A stretch of DNA of 64,000 nucleotides. Origin: Dactylorhiza incarnata. Lineage: Eukaryota; Streptophyta; Magnoliopsida; Asparagales; Orchidaceae. The stretch is taken from NCBI GenBank assembly GCA_033032865.1, contig JAWHQI010000004.1:24906001-24970000 (forward strand). Reading direction: 5' to 3'. Below the pieces are notes generated by a model. It made no database searches. It was not told where the DNA came from and was given only the letters and a program-made list of their open reading frames with translations. The position numbers and the translations under genes were made by a program. How positions within the stretch are numbered: the first letter of the stretch is position 1; each line of letters starts with the position of its first letter. Of this stretch, positions 11,942 to 22,283 are shown in pieces.

Positions 11942-13309
11942 CTATTCTGGGCTGTCCCACTCCCTCCGCTCCGGTGTATATGGTTTTAGCTTTAATGCCT
12001 TGATCATGAACTTCACCATCTTCTTTATACCAGAAACATCCTTCTCCACTCTTGTCATCCGATCTCCCATCTCTTCTCGAAAAGACTCAAATGAATCATC
12101 TCGAGCCCCTCGAGATGACGCTCCTCGCCGAAGAGGTGGTCGAGCAGACGACGATGGCTCATCCGGGTGGGATGTAGCACACAAGTGTGAAGTACTATAA
12201 ATCGGAGGAAAGCAATCCATCAAGTAAAAACCCAGTTCTATAGAAGGATACATCACCTGAATAACTCGTTGAATGATGCCACCTAGGGGCAAGTTGTTAT
12301 ATCTCTGAAGGGAAGGATGCCGCAACTTATATGAATAACGAATCAAAGAAAGCAACAAATCTGCCACATCAAATTTTTCTTCCTCTAGACTCTAGTAGGT
12401 GACATAACTTAGTTGTGCGGTGACTTTTGCTGTATCACCCAACTTCAGTAGGATTGTGTGTCGTAGTACATCTTGAGCAACCAAGGCGTCTACTGTGAGT
12501 GACGACACTATGGAGATCAAACTCCTGCAATCCCTATTGTGCAGCACTATATTCACTTGGGTCCAGTCTCGATCTACTCTGAACTTTTCAACAATCTCCA
12601 AACGATTTGGATGCTGTGTCAATCCAAACACGTTCCTCAGATGGTCATGAGTAATTGTCACCACGTGACCCTGCACCACAGACCGCACTCCTCCATCCAG
12701 CCCTATCTGTGATGGGTTCTCCAAGTGCGCATAAAATTCCCGAACTAATTCTAAACAAAACCCATCTGGAGAAAATAAATTGAATATCTCGGAAGCAACA
12801 AATAACTGCATTATATGGTGGTGACGTGGCATGTCAAACTCCACAATATAAGGTACAACCACCACTGCTGCTTCCACGGCCAGATCTGCAGTCTTCTTAC
12901 CCTTAGATCCAGGTGTCATCTGCCACATTACAAAAAAAATTAAAACTAAGCAACATTCAATAGCGCCAGCGCTATCAATAGCGCCCGGCGTTATCAATAA
13001 CGCCTACAGTAGCGCCTGCACTAATCCTCTGCTCTAAAAATAGTAAAAATCTCCCTAAAATAACACATTTTCAAATAATAACTTGCTAGATCCAAGAAAC
13101 CCACATAATCCAAACCAAAATCAAAACCAAAGTCCTCATAAAAAGTTAAAACAAAATCTTGAAGAAAAGAATCATCCAATGTAGATCTAGATTCTAAAAC
13201 CACCTAAAAACCTCAAATATCTTCATCTCTAACATCAAAATCAAGTTTAAAAAAAAAATCATAAGAAAAGATGAAGATTTACCTCAGATCTACGCACGGG
13301 CTGGGTCAT
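11942..13309 (-). pseudogene. Antisense spliced gene in Copia-NA, 'putative plant transposon protein' type
   Basis: It reads against the element. Exon 1 (13309-13283) encodes MTQPVRRSE and ends at a donor GAG|GTAAAT. The acceptor TGTGGCAG|ATG lies at 12920, giving a 363-bp intron in phase 0. Exon 2 (12919-11942) encodes a globular region (LVREFYAHLENPS; VTITHDHLRNVFGL) typical of the antisense ORFs annotated as putative plant transposon protein in plant LTR elements, then a Ser/Arg-rich and coiled-coil tail (MGDRMTRVEKDVSGIKKMV). A TAG at 12392-12394 interrupts exon 2; CAG-to-TAG is the simplest origin. The start is preceded by a telo-box (AAACCCTA) at about 13314-13321. Function is unknown. 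The exon structure is inferred, not proven. Confidence 0.6.
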
Positions 13310-15581
13310 CTTCTAGGGTTTTTCGGGAGAGAGTCAATGGAAATGGAAGAAATAAAAGAGTAAAGGGGATCTAAATAAAGGCTCGATAGCGCCAGCGCTA
13401 TCACTAGCGCAGGCGATATTGCACCTTTCTGTTTAAGTAAGAAAACAAAACTCTATAATATTCCAAATTTATTCTCCACTGTTTGTACTGCTTAGTGATG
13501 CAAGATTTCATTTATAACGACTTGAGTTAGGTGTTCTAGATAAAACACATCCACAAACGCAATTTTGCAAGTTTTAACCATCGAAAACATCTCCTAAAAA
13601 TCTGATATTTCAGCATGAAACTACTATTGGGACACTTAATCAAGATCAACAATTAAAAATTCCTAAATCATAAAAAATCGTGTACTGTTTCCCGCGCTAG
13701 CGCTAACGCCGACGCTAGCGTACTTATGTGTTTTTCTGTATTTTTAAAATTTTGAAAAATTCCTAAAAATATATTAATCTATATGTACTATTTGTTTTTG
13801 CACTTCTGATTATATTTTATTTTTGAAAAATCAAATACAAAAATACAAAAGTTAAAATTACAAAAAAATATGTTTTGTTTAAAGTCTATTATTTTTACAA
13901 AATCCAAATTACAAAAAAAATATGTCTTGCTTTTTTGTTTATAGTTTATGTCTTTTTGAAAAATAAATTCAAATACAAAAATATAAAACACTGAAACTAT
14001 CAAAAAAACTGTATGAATTTTCGTATGAGAATCAAGAATGATTTAATCTATTCCTTAGAACTTCTATAATGTTGCAATTTATCTTTTCAAACTACTTTGA
14101 ACATTGTTTTCATCATGCTTTGATATATCTATTACCATGTGCATCAATTATATTGAAAGTTGTGTAGAACTATGCGTAGCATGCCTCTAAGTATGAGTAA
14201 ATGTTTTATGTTTGATAATGATCTTTATTCACTCACTTATTTTGGCATTGTCTACATTTGTGTTTAATCTAAGAATGCTTGTATATGTTTTGTATTAGTA
14301 CATTGAATTAAAATTGCACAAGTATCTTTCCTACACTCCTTTATTTGCACTTTTAAAAATTAAGAAAAGTGGTTATCTTTTTCATAAATTTTATTGGTTT
14401 GCAAAAACAAGTGTATTCGAAGAACTTTGTACAAAACAAAAATCATAAAAAAAAGTGACAATGATAACTCCACCAAGCACTACTTGAACCTCCTGATAAG
14501 TCTTAATAAGCGTTGTGAGGTTGAGCACCTTGGAAAGAATAGTAAAGTATCTTGTGCAAACCATAACTTTCTTTCAAAATAAAAACCACTTATTCTTAAG
14601 TACACCGGATCACAAAAAAAATCAATCTTGACGAATAAAACTAGGTGATCCCCCAAGCACTACTTTGCACCCTGATAAGTCTTAATGAGCATTGTGTGTG
14701 CAAAGCACCTTGGTAGTTGTACATTTTTTTCGTGCATTGAAGTTTGTGGAAGTAAAATTATTTATGTTTTATTGTGCACTTACTTTACATATTACTTGTA
14801 TTTTTGATTACACATGTGTTTACTCTACTAAAAAATACACTTATGTGCACATCATTATCTTCCATAACACTTCTTCTCATGAGTATTGGATCCTAATGCT
14901 AATTCTATACTATTCTTTACTTATGAAATGCACTAGATAACCTAGCATGCTTTCTACAATGTTTAGTATGTTTTGAAACTATGAATTAACATAACATTGT
15001 CGTACTATCTTTCTGATATCATTATTTCATGCTTGGTTAATTTATTACTGATTTTAAAATGTTTACAAAATATCTTCTTTATAAAATTAAACTCCTATAT
15101 TTTTTTAATTATCATGTCTTACAAATGATGTTTGCTTGTATTTTTCTAAGTCTTCCGCAACTTTACATTTACCTTCTATTTGGTTATGCTACAAACTCTG
15201 ATTTATGACAATATTGTGATGAAAATAATTCTAAAACTCCTTCTCATTTCATTCTCTACAAGCTCGATCATGCCTTTATCTTATTATCAACTTTTTAGTG
15301 ATGTCTCCTTACCCTCTTTTGCTAATAACAAAAGGGGGAGAACTAACTTGATAAATATTAATCTGCTATCAAACTATAATGCTTAATTAAGATGATAGCT
15401 TACATATTAGGAGAACATTCACTTAGGGGAGCATGTATTTAGGGGGAGCAATTCTAAATGCTAAATGCTAAAATTATCCTAAGTCATCACTCTCACACAC
15501 ACACAAGTATGATTCTTCATGCTTATATATTAATGCTCTGATTTATCATTAATTGATTTGTTATTATCAAAAGGGGGAGTT
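13310..15581 (+). other. Copia-NA non-coding 3' region
   Basis: AT-rich with no supported gene. It contains copies of the palindromic word TAGCGC/GCGCTA (13384-13412, 13688-13720), two similar blocks around 14475 and 14655 (CCAAGCACTACTT, then CTGATAAGTCTTAAT, then AGCACCTTGG), and several G-rich polypurine tracts from 15330 to the LTR. Confidence 0.7.
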
Positions 15582-16716
15582 TGTTGGAACATAGTCTTCC
15601 GCATCTCCTAGGTTTGAGAATAACAAATCCCATGTGTATTTGATCTTGTGTGTTTAAGTGTACAGGATAACAAAGTCCACATGACTCAAGGATTACATAA
15701 GAAGGTTGCCCCCAAAGTTGAGCCAACAAATCCAATACATCTACTAGCGCTGGCGGTAGTACTAGCGCAGGCGCTAGCTGCCGTTCGACGAACTCTTAGC
15801 AACGGTCGACGAATCCCTGTTCGATGAAATATTGGCTCGAAGCGAAATTGCCCGGAGAACTTATAGAAGGAGATAGCACCAGGCGATATCCGATAGCGCA
15901 GGCGATAGCGAGGAACACAGTTGGCAAGGGGGAATTGTTTCCTCGGATTGAAGATTCTGCCGCGCAGAATGTGTGCTAATATGGGATAGCTCCGGTGGTA
16001 GCGCTAGCGCAGGCGCTAGCGCTGAGGCTATAAAAAGGACTCCTCTCCTCTCGTTTCATACACACATCAGAGAGATATCAGAGAGAGATATAGTGCTAGA
16101 ATTCCAGAGGCTATCTTGGCCGAAAGTTGATGTCCTACCAAAGTTCTGCAAACTTCTGAAGGAGAATCTCATCACGCCGGATCCAAACAAAGTTCGCTTC
16201 TACAACGCTTATTCTACAGCGGATCTTCGCCTTCGACTTCAGAAGGGAGTTTTTATTTATTTTCATTTCATATTCTTCTTGTAAACGGTTAATGAAATCG
16301 CCTCGTGTTGGCGACTAGGTCTGGGTAGGACTTAAGGGGAAACTCGCCTCGTGCTGGCGACTAGATCTAGGCTAGGTCTAGGGTGTGCTCGAGGCCACAT
16401 CCGGGGAAGGGTTGGCTAGAGAGGCTTGAGGCTGAATCCGGGGAGGATAGACTAGGGCCACCGGTTCGTGGGGATGCGAGTCGGGATAGAAAACAAAAAG
16501 AGTTTACTATTCATCGCCACCAATTTCTAACGTCATAGAAGTCAAGTTTTGTAAAACCTTATTTGATATTAATAAAGCATGTCTCAACTTTATTTCAATT
16601 GTTTTACTTGACTTTCTATTGTCTTAATCTTGCATTATTACAAAGTTTTTAAAATATCACTAAAGTTTTGAAAACCCTTATTCACCCCCCCTCTAAGGGC
16701 GCCTACCGATCCAACA
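15582..16716 (+). repeat. Copia-NA 3' LTR (1135 bp)
   Basis: TGTTGGAACA follows the tract AAAAGGGGGAGTT, and the LTR ends CCAACA at 16716. TATA box TATAAAAA at 16029-16036. U3 holds the word AGCGCTAGCGC in several copies (15742-15778, 15879-15910, 15998-16023) and three TTCGACGAA-like copies (15783-15830). Confidence 0.9.
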
Positions 16717-17906
16717 ATAACACCGAAGGTGATTGATAACTAAATTTCTTTCAAATCATTTGTTGGTGCGAAAATAGGTTTGGCCGTATGGCTTTGGTGA
16801 GATTTTAGTGGAGCTAAACAAGGAGGACAGGTAGGCTCAAGTGGGCTTGCAACAGTGATTACATTGGTTAGGATTTCAAAAGCACAAACGGATCAAGAAA
16901 TGGCCTAAATCACACTTTATAACGAGCTATTCAACGCAATCATTTCAAGAGTCGCCTAGTGCAAGTTCTAGCCACCGAGAAAGGTTGTCCTTCCTTCCTA
17001 CCCTAGTACTAAGCTACTACTAATCCAGCTACACTCGACCCAATGCTACCATTGGATTCACCGGATTCACCACTAAAGTAAAATAAATTGCAGCTACTAT
17101 AATAGAAATAATTAAATTACAACATTGAATTTTATTCTACTCTAATTGAATTTCTAGGCGTGACGGGAGCACTCGACTAGAGAACTACTCGAGTCGACAT
17201 TTTTCTCTACTCCTCACTCCTACACTAACAATCCAATTCTTACGAGCGAGGAACCTCGCAGCAATACCCAATAGGCGTGCATGATCAAGAGCGCGTGAAT
17301 TAGGTGCAAGTGTTTGCAATGTGCACAATAAAATTGAAAATTCCTAACTCAGCACATTCTAACATGCCATGCAAAGTGTGCGCACGTGCACAACTCGCTC
17401 TCTCCCCCACACTTGATCGAAACCAAATAAAAATAAAAAATTCAAACATAAGGAAAATAGGGGTAGAGTGGACCTATGCTCACGAATGAGCATATGCCAG
17501 AAGTGCCATAATTCCATCTTTAAATTTTCTCCTTCCTCATCCACCACGCGAGAGCTTCAGCCTACGATGTTAGCAAAAAGGGAATAACAGAACATAAAAG
17601 AAATTAAAAGACAAACGGAACCGGTTGGTTCCCATGGGTTGTCTCCCAAGAAGCCCTTTTGTTTAACGTCCTTAAAGGTGGACCAAATACCTGTATTGAA
17701 GCATTGTTCATAAAGTCTAGGAATAAGCAAAAGCTAATAAATCCTATTTATTATTACAAGCTCAAAACAAATTAGTTATAAGCTGATTTAAAGTAGTAAC
17801 AACTGATGAAAGAAAAAGGTCCGGCGAACTGGTAGTAGGGGTGGAAATTAAGTAGGATGCTCAGCCTCCAACCCCAAATCTCCTCCTTTTTCGATCTCTT
17901 CTTCTC
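16717..17906 (-). other. Athila#2 3' untranslated region
   Basis: No gene is supported. The region is homologous to 28650-29110 (same strand) and, inverted, to 2880-3480 in Athila#1. The block near 17640-17680 is the complement of the Athila 3' motif. Confidence 0.7.
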
Positions 17907-18918
17907 CTACAGTATTATGTCTTCAAAGAAAAACCGCTTGCCCCCTTGTACCCAATCCTCAAGGGGAAGCACCAATGATGATGAGTAAACAAGATGTTCC
18001 TTCACTGTACATTCCTCATCCCGCCAGGCTTTCGGCTCCTTCATGCATAAGGTCTGATCAACCGGAGGAGGGGCATCCTGCATCCTTGTACATAAAGAAA
18101 GGGGGTTAGGAAATAAATTGGAAGAAAAACTAACAGAAATCTCATCTGAGGGGATAATCCCGGCTTCATCCCCCATAGGGTGCGGCAATGACAAACTGAT
18201 GATATCATCGAAGACTTCACTAGACTCAACAACGCACACAATGTCCTCCTCTATAACTTGGACTTTCTTGCACTGGACCGAAATGGTTGCTTCAGCACCA
18301 TTGAGACTGTCCGCCTTCATGAGAGTGGGCACGACGCTGCGCAGGTCTGCAACATCCTGTAAATTGACCTCAACGATAACATTAGAAATAGAAGTAGCTT
18401 CGTGTGTAGTGGGAGAAGACGTGCCACTTGAGAGTTCGGGCTCACTCTCCACACAAGGGCACAAATCCACGCAAAGTGGTACATGAACCGAAGAGGTATG
18501 GGGGGGCATCAGAAATGGAGTCATGAGGGACACTGATACACGTGTCTATTCCAGAGACTTCAAGAAGTGAAGGTGGAAGGGATACGTAACCAGAGGAAGG
18601 GGCTGTGCTCGCAGAATTCGAAGATGGGACGATACGGATATCCGGCTCATCGTCATCCTCCAGTTGGCAAAGATAATCTGCACAGTCCTTCAAGGCATGC
18701 TCTCTACTTTTACAAAATAAACACTGCTTCACCGGCTTCGCCGGCACACAAGGTGCGACAGCCGCGTAAAAGTGCGACAACAGAGGCGCAGTAGAGTTGC
18801 CTAAATATTTATGGGCTCCGTACAGTTTTTGAATGACACTATACTCTTTGGGACACCTATCATTAGCGTGGGATGTGTCCCCACACCAACGACATCGAAT
18901 ATTCAAATGCGCCCACAT
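17907..18918 (-). pseudogene. CCHC zinc-knuckle and acidic protein of Athila#2, frameshifted
   Basis: The first ORF after the primer site, ATG at 18918, opens with a zinc knuckle CRWCGDTSHANDRC and has a second one, CLFCKSREHALKDC, about 50 residues on; both fit C-X2-C-X4-H-X4-C. An acidic stretch follows (CQLEDDDEPDIRI). This frame stops at 18442, while a frame overlapping it (18533-17907) continues with a Ser/Glu-rich sequence to FFFEDIIL. One frameshift between 18442 and 18533 would join them. No gag core, protease or RT is present. It may bind nucleic acid, judged from the knuckles only. A related ORF is in Athila#3 (40855-42051). Confidence 0.6.
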
Positions 18919-19020
18919 GATACAGAAGAAGAAAATAGCATAATAAAGAATAAATTGAAAAGAATAAAAGACTCAATCGAAAATAATCGATTCACAACCA
19001 AAATCTCATCACGCCTGCAT

Positions 19021-19038
19021 TCCCCGGCAACGTCGCCA
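19021..19038 (-). promoter_or_regulatory. Primer binding site, tRNA-Asp type
   Basis: On the minus strand TGGCGACGTTGCCGGGGA lies six bases after the LTR end. It is complementary to the 3' end of plant tRNA-Asp with one mismatch. Confidence 0.85.
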
Positions 19039-19044
19039 AAAACT

Positions 19045-19515
19045 TGATGCGCGTTCGGCAAGTGCACCGGTCCCTGTCAAGTAATAAATTTGGGAATAAC
19101 TTCCCTTAATGTCGATCTCTTGAGGAATGTTGGTTCTGGTGAACGAAACATGTGGTGAGTCGATTGTTACACAAATGAATAAAATAAAACAGGGGCGTTG
19201 TGATTGGTGTCCTAAGCTATTGCGGAAATGAGAGAAATGCGGGTCGAAAAGCACCGTTTTGTAAGGTGTGGGTGAGTGCAACGGCCGCGATGCCGCGCTT
19301 CGGTAAGCTGGTGGAATGGCCAAAGAGCGAGGTTTTGTGAGTGTCGTATTCACCTCTTCGCCAACATCACCACTAGATATTGCTAGATGGCTTCACACAC
19401 AAACAACTTAAAATATCACAACAACAAGGAAAGCTATTCTCACCACCACAGCATTATTGCACATGAACAACAAGCAAGGATCTATAACATTAATCTAACG
19501 AGCGTTCATTACAAC
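19045..19515 (-). repeat. Athila#2 5' LTR, 3' portion
   Basis: It aligns with the ends of the other Athila LTRs (GCGCATCA end, GTGCACTTGCCGAA region, GAGATCGACA region), but only about 470 bp remain before the Sirevirus#1 LTR begins at 19516. Confidence 0.75.
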
Positions 19516-20878
19516 TGAAAGTGCAGAGTTAACCTCACTAGAATTCTCTAGAGTGGGGGGGGGGGGGGGGGTGAATAGAGATTTAAAAATACTTTGTGCT
19601 ATTATATATATATATATATATGTGTGTGTAACAATCACAGATTTAGGCTTCCCACACACCAACAAGAATTAAGCAAGTAAAGAAGAAAAATAACAAGAAG
19701 AAAATCACAGCACAACACAAAGAAATATAGTGGTTCCCCAAACTTTGGGTAGTCCACTCTTCTATCCCCTTGGTAGGAATTCACTAACTTGCACTGAGTC
19801 TTTTGATAAGGAGACTCTTTGAACCAGACTGAGTCATTTGATAAGGAGACTCTTAGAACCAAACTGAGTCTTTTGGTAAGGAGACTCTTAGAACCACTAC
19901 AACTGAATTTTTTGAAGAGAGATTCAAAAAACTTTTTTACACAATTTGAAAATAGAATGAGAAGAAGAAGTAGAACAAGTAGAAGAACAGAAAATGATAT
20001 ATGTAGGAAAGAATATTCTTCCTAGCAAGAAGATTAGAAGCACAAGTATAGTGAATATGATCTCTCTTCTATAGTGAGAAGGAGATTGTAAGCTTTTCTC
20101 TCTTTTGTGAGAGCTTTCAGAATTTGCAGCAGAATGGCTTGAGAAGATGAAGGCTTTTTCTTTGCTGCAGCATACTATCTCTTTTCTCAATTTTCTCACT
20201 CTTCACTTGGGAGCTCTTCCTCTTTTTCAAATGCATATGGTGGATCACTTCTTGTCATTCTCTGCCGACCTCCTCCTTATTTATAGCTCTGTTTAAAATA
20301 TATTGCTAAAGGAGAATAATCAATTTAGCAGACAGAGAATTAGAAAGAGATAAGAGTTTCCATAATCAATATTTCTGTAGAAGGAAAAGAATTCATTCTG
20401 ATTTCAAATAATATCCATAATAATCTTAATCAAATTAGCCAAGAATCAAATAGAAGGAAAGGCTGATTCAGAACGGCTATAAAAGAATAATATCATTTCA
20501 TAAAAATCAGATCTACAAAAAGAAGGAAAGAGATCTGGCGTGGTTTTGAATTTCTTATAGATATCGATGCGCGTCGATTACTTTTCGACGTAAACGTCGA
20601 TTTCATCCTGGCTGGACGTCGAGAGGAGAATAAGGAAGGTGTGTCGACAAAGGTGCGTCGACTTTATCAAATGTGTCGACTAGAAGTCAGAGGTACGTCG
20701 ACTATGATTACGTCGAATTCTTCTAAGAGTTACTTCGACTCATTCTGAGAGAAACGTCGACTATATTTCGACGTTGCGTCGAATACTATTCGACGCATAT
20801 TTACTTAGCCTAATAATTCATACTTAGAATTTATATTCTTCTTAATTCTAGGGGTTAAGATAAATCTTTTCCCCAACA
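19516..20878 (-). repeat. Sirevirus#1 3' LTR
   Basis: On the minus strand it begins TGTTGGGGAAAAG after AAATAGGGGGAGAT and ends GCACTTTCA. TATA box TATAAATA at 20277-20284. The palindromic word CGTCGA-N7-TCGACG is concentrated at 20565-20800. Three tandem hairpin repeats lie at about 19795-19905. It includes G and TA runs at 19555-19620. Confidence 0.9.
20565..20805 (-). repeat. CGTCGA-N7-TCGACG palindrome cluster in Sirevirus#1 LTR
   Basis: There are more than a dozen TCGAC-containing copies. At least three are full 21-bp units with arms CGTCGA and TCGACG and a spacer of exactly seven bases (near 20570, 20755 and 20775). Equivalent clusters lie in both Sirevirus#2 LTRs. Confidence 0.85.
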
Positions 20879-21010
20879 ATCTCCCCCTATTTATCTTAAC
20901 CCTATATAGAGAGAAATTATATCAGCTTCAAAGCAAAGCATTTATATAGAGAAGAAATATGCTAAGCAATCAGAAGAAATCATATAACAAGTAATTGTCT
21001 TTCACAAGAT

Positions 21011-22283
21011 TTAAACTAGAAACTTCTTGTTATACATGAAATTAACAAAGGCAGAATAGAGTTTTCTAGATAAATTTTCAATAGCATCAAAAACATAGCC
21101 CCTGGCTCTATCAGGATGCTCTTGGACATTTATGATGATTGTGTGCAGTTTCTCCAGGACTTTGTCAGCATCAGGGAGAGTATCATTTATAGAATAGCCC
21201 TTGCTGATGATAATTGCTGCCTTTTCACCAATCATCTCAATTGTAATGTTTTGGGGTTTCTTTTGAGTAGGCTTGGGCTCAGGTGGTCCTTTGTTGTCAA
21301 CCTTTGGCCTATATTTTCTCTTCTCTGATTGCTGTTTCTCTGGGATCTCAGTCATTTTTCCTTTCCCTTTCCAGGGCGAGTCTTGCCATTTGTCTAATCT
21401 TGCAGGTCTTTTGGGCTTCTTATAGGGAATGTAAATATCTTCTGCACACCCTACACCCCTCTTGTGTTTTTGTCCTTTTTCTAGGATGAGCCCTGCCTGA
21501 GGATTTTTCTTTTGATAAGCTTCAACATCAAACAATTTCTTTGGAAGTTTGATTGAAGATTCTGCAAGAATCTGTTCTTTAGTCATCCCCTTCTTGATCT
21601 TTTCCAACCAGACATTCCTCTTATCTTCTACTTCTTTCATAGCTGCTTCATATTCATAAAACTCTCTTTCTCTTATTTCTTCATGCAACTTTTCCATGTC
21701 AGGATCATGGTACTCCTTTACAGGACTGTTAGGAGTGATATTAGGCATTTTTTCAAACCTCTTTATCTCCTCAACAGCCTTTCTATATTTCTTTTCCTTT
21801 GCATATTCTTTTCTTTCTTCTTTGGAAATTGTTTGCCAATGAGGGATGGCTTCACTTCTTCTTTTCATTTGTTCTCTTGGTTTTTCCTTAAATAGCTTTT
21901 GTGGAGGTAAAGGTAGTAGAGGAGGTAGAAATGGAGGTTGAAGTGGTGGAAGAGGCAGAGGTGGAGATGTAGTTTTCTCTTTAGGAGGTGAAGGTGGAGA
22001 AGGGACTTTTGTAGGAGAGGGAACAACAGGCAAAATGTCCTCTGGAGGAATATCCTCAAGTAAGGGTGTCTTGAGTTTGATATAGCTGGCAGAGAAGCCA
22101 GGAGAATGATGCTAATATTCTTCAACACACAAGGGTGCCTCAATCCAGACTTGCCCTTTTAGGTCATCAGAAAAAGCTATTTCTTCCTCCCCCTGGACTT
22201 CTATATTCTGTACTGCAACAATCTCCCCCTGAACATATGGGGCATCTATTCTGAATGCTGAATCAACAGCATGATCTCCTTCT
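21011..22283 (-). pseudogene. Sirevirus#1 third ORF, truncated with one stop
   Basis: Same protein as the third ORF at 60094-61880. It has a Gln-Gly-Glu-rich acidic part, a TAG at 22112-22114 where Sirevirus#2 has CAG, a Pro-rich stretch (PSPPKEKTTSPPLPLPPLQP), then a Lys/Glu-rich helical region (KEERKEYAKEKKYRKA; PDMEKLHEEIREREFYEYEA) and a conserved C-terminus ending NFMYNKKFLV. Apart from the stop the frame is open from the deletion junction to the TAA, so it preserves the undamaged C-terminal frame that is shifted in Sirevirus#2. Function is unknown; by position it corresponds to the envelope-like ORF of Sireviruses, but I see no clear signal peptide or membrane helix. Confidence 0.75.

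Larger units (their letters stand above)
9122..16716 (+). mobile_element. Copia-NA: Sirevirus-like element with gag but no pol
   Basis: It comprises the remaining 3' part of the 5' LTR (9122-9833), a Met-tRNA primer site, a gag-like ORF, an antisense gene, a long non-coding stretch and a full 3' LTR. No protease, integrase, RT or RNase H motif is present in any frame between the LTRs, so it must depend on enzymes from a relative. Several AAGGGGGAG-type tracts before the 3' LTR (near 15332, 15424, 15441, 15570) fit the multiple polypurine tracts described for Sireviruses. It is inserted in the 3' region of Athila#2. Confidence 0.85.
16717..19515 (-). mobile_element. Athila#2: short Athila-type element lacking gag-pol
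   Basis: Reading leftward from 19515: the end of a 5' LTR (19515-19045), a tRNA-Asp primer site, one CCHC-containing ORF, the Athila 3' motif near 17640-17680, then 3' UTR homologous to Athila#1 and Athila#3, cut at 16717 by Copia-NA. The ORF leads almost directly into the 3' motif, so there is no room for gag-pol and the element is non-autonomous. The LTR is cut at 19515 by Sirevirus#1. Confidence 0.75.
19516..22283 (-). mobile_element. Sirevirus#1, 3' part only
   Basis: 3' LTR, polypurine tract and most of the third ORF of an element close to Sirevirus#2. It stops abruptly near 22283, where it meets gypsy#2 pol. Gag, pol and the 5' LTR are missing, so a deletion removed them together with part of gypsy#2 and of the Athila#2 LTR. 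Confidence 0.85.

Noticed and set aside
19555..19620. G run and TA run as a structural element
   Set aside because: Simple-sequence expansions in the LTR, variable between copies (compare 54250 and 63320).
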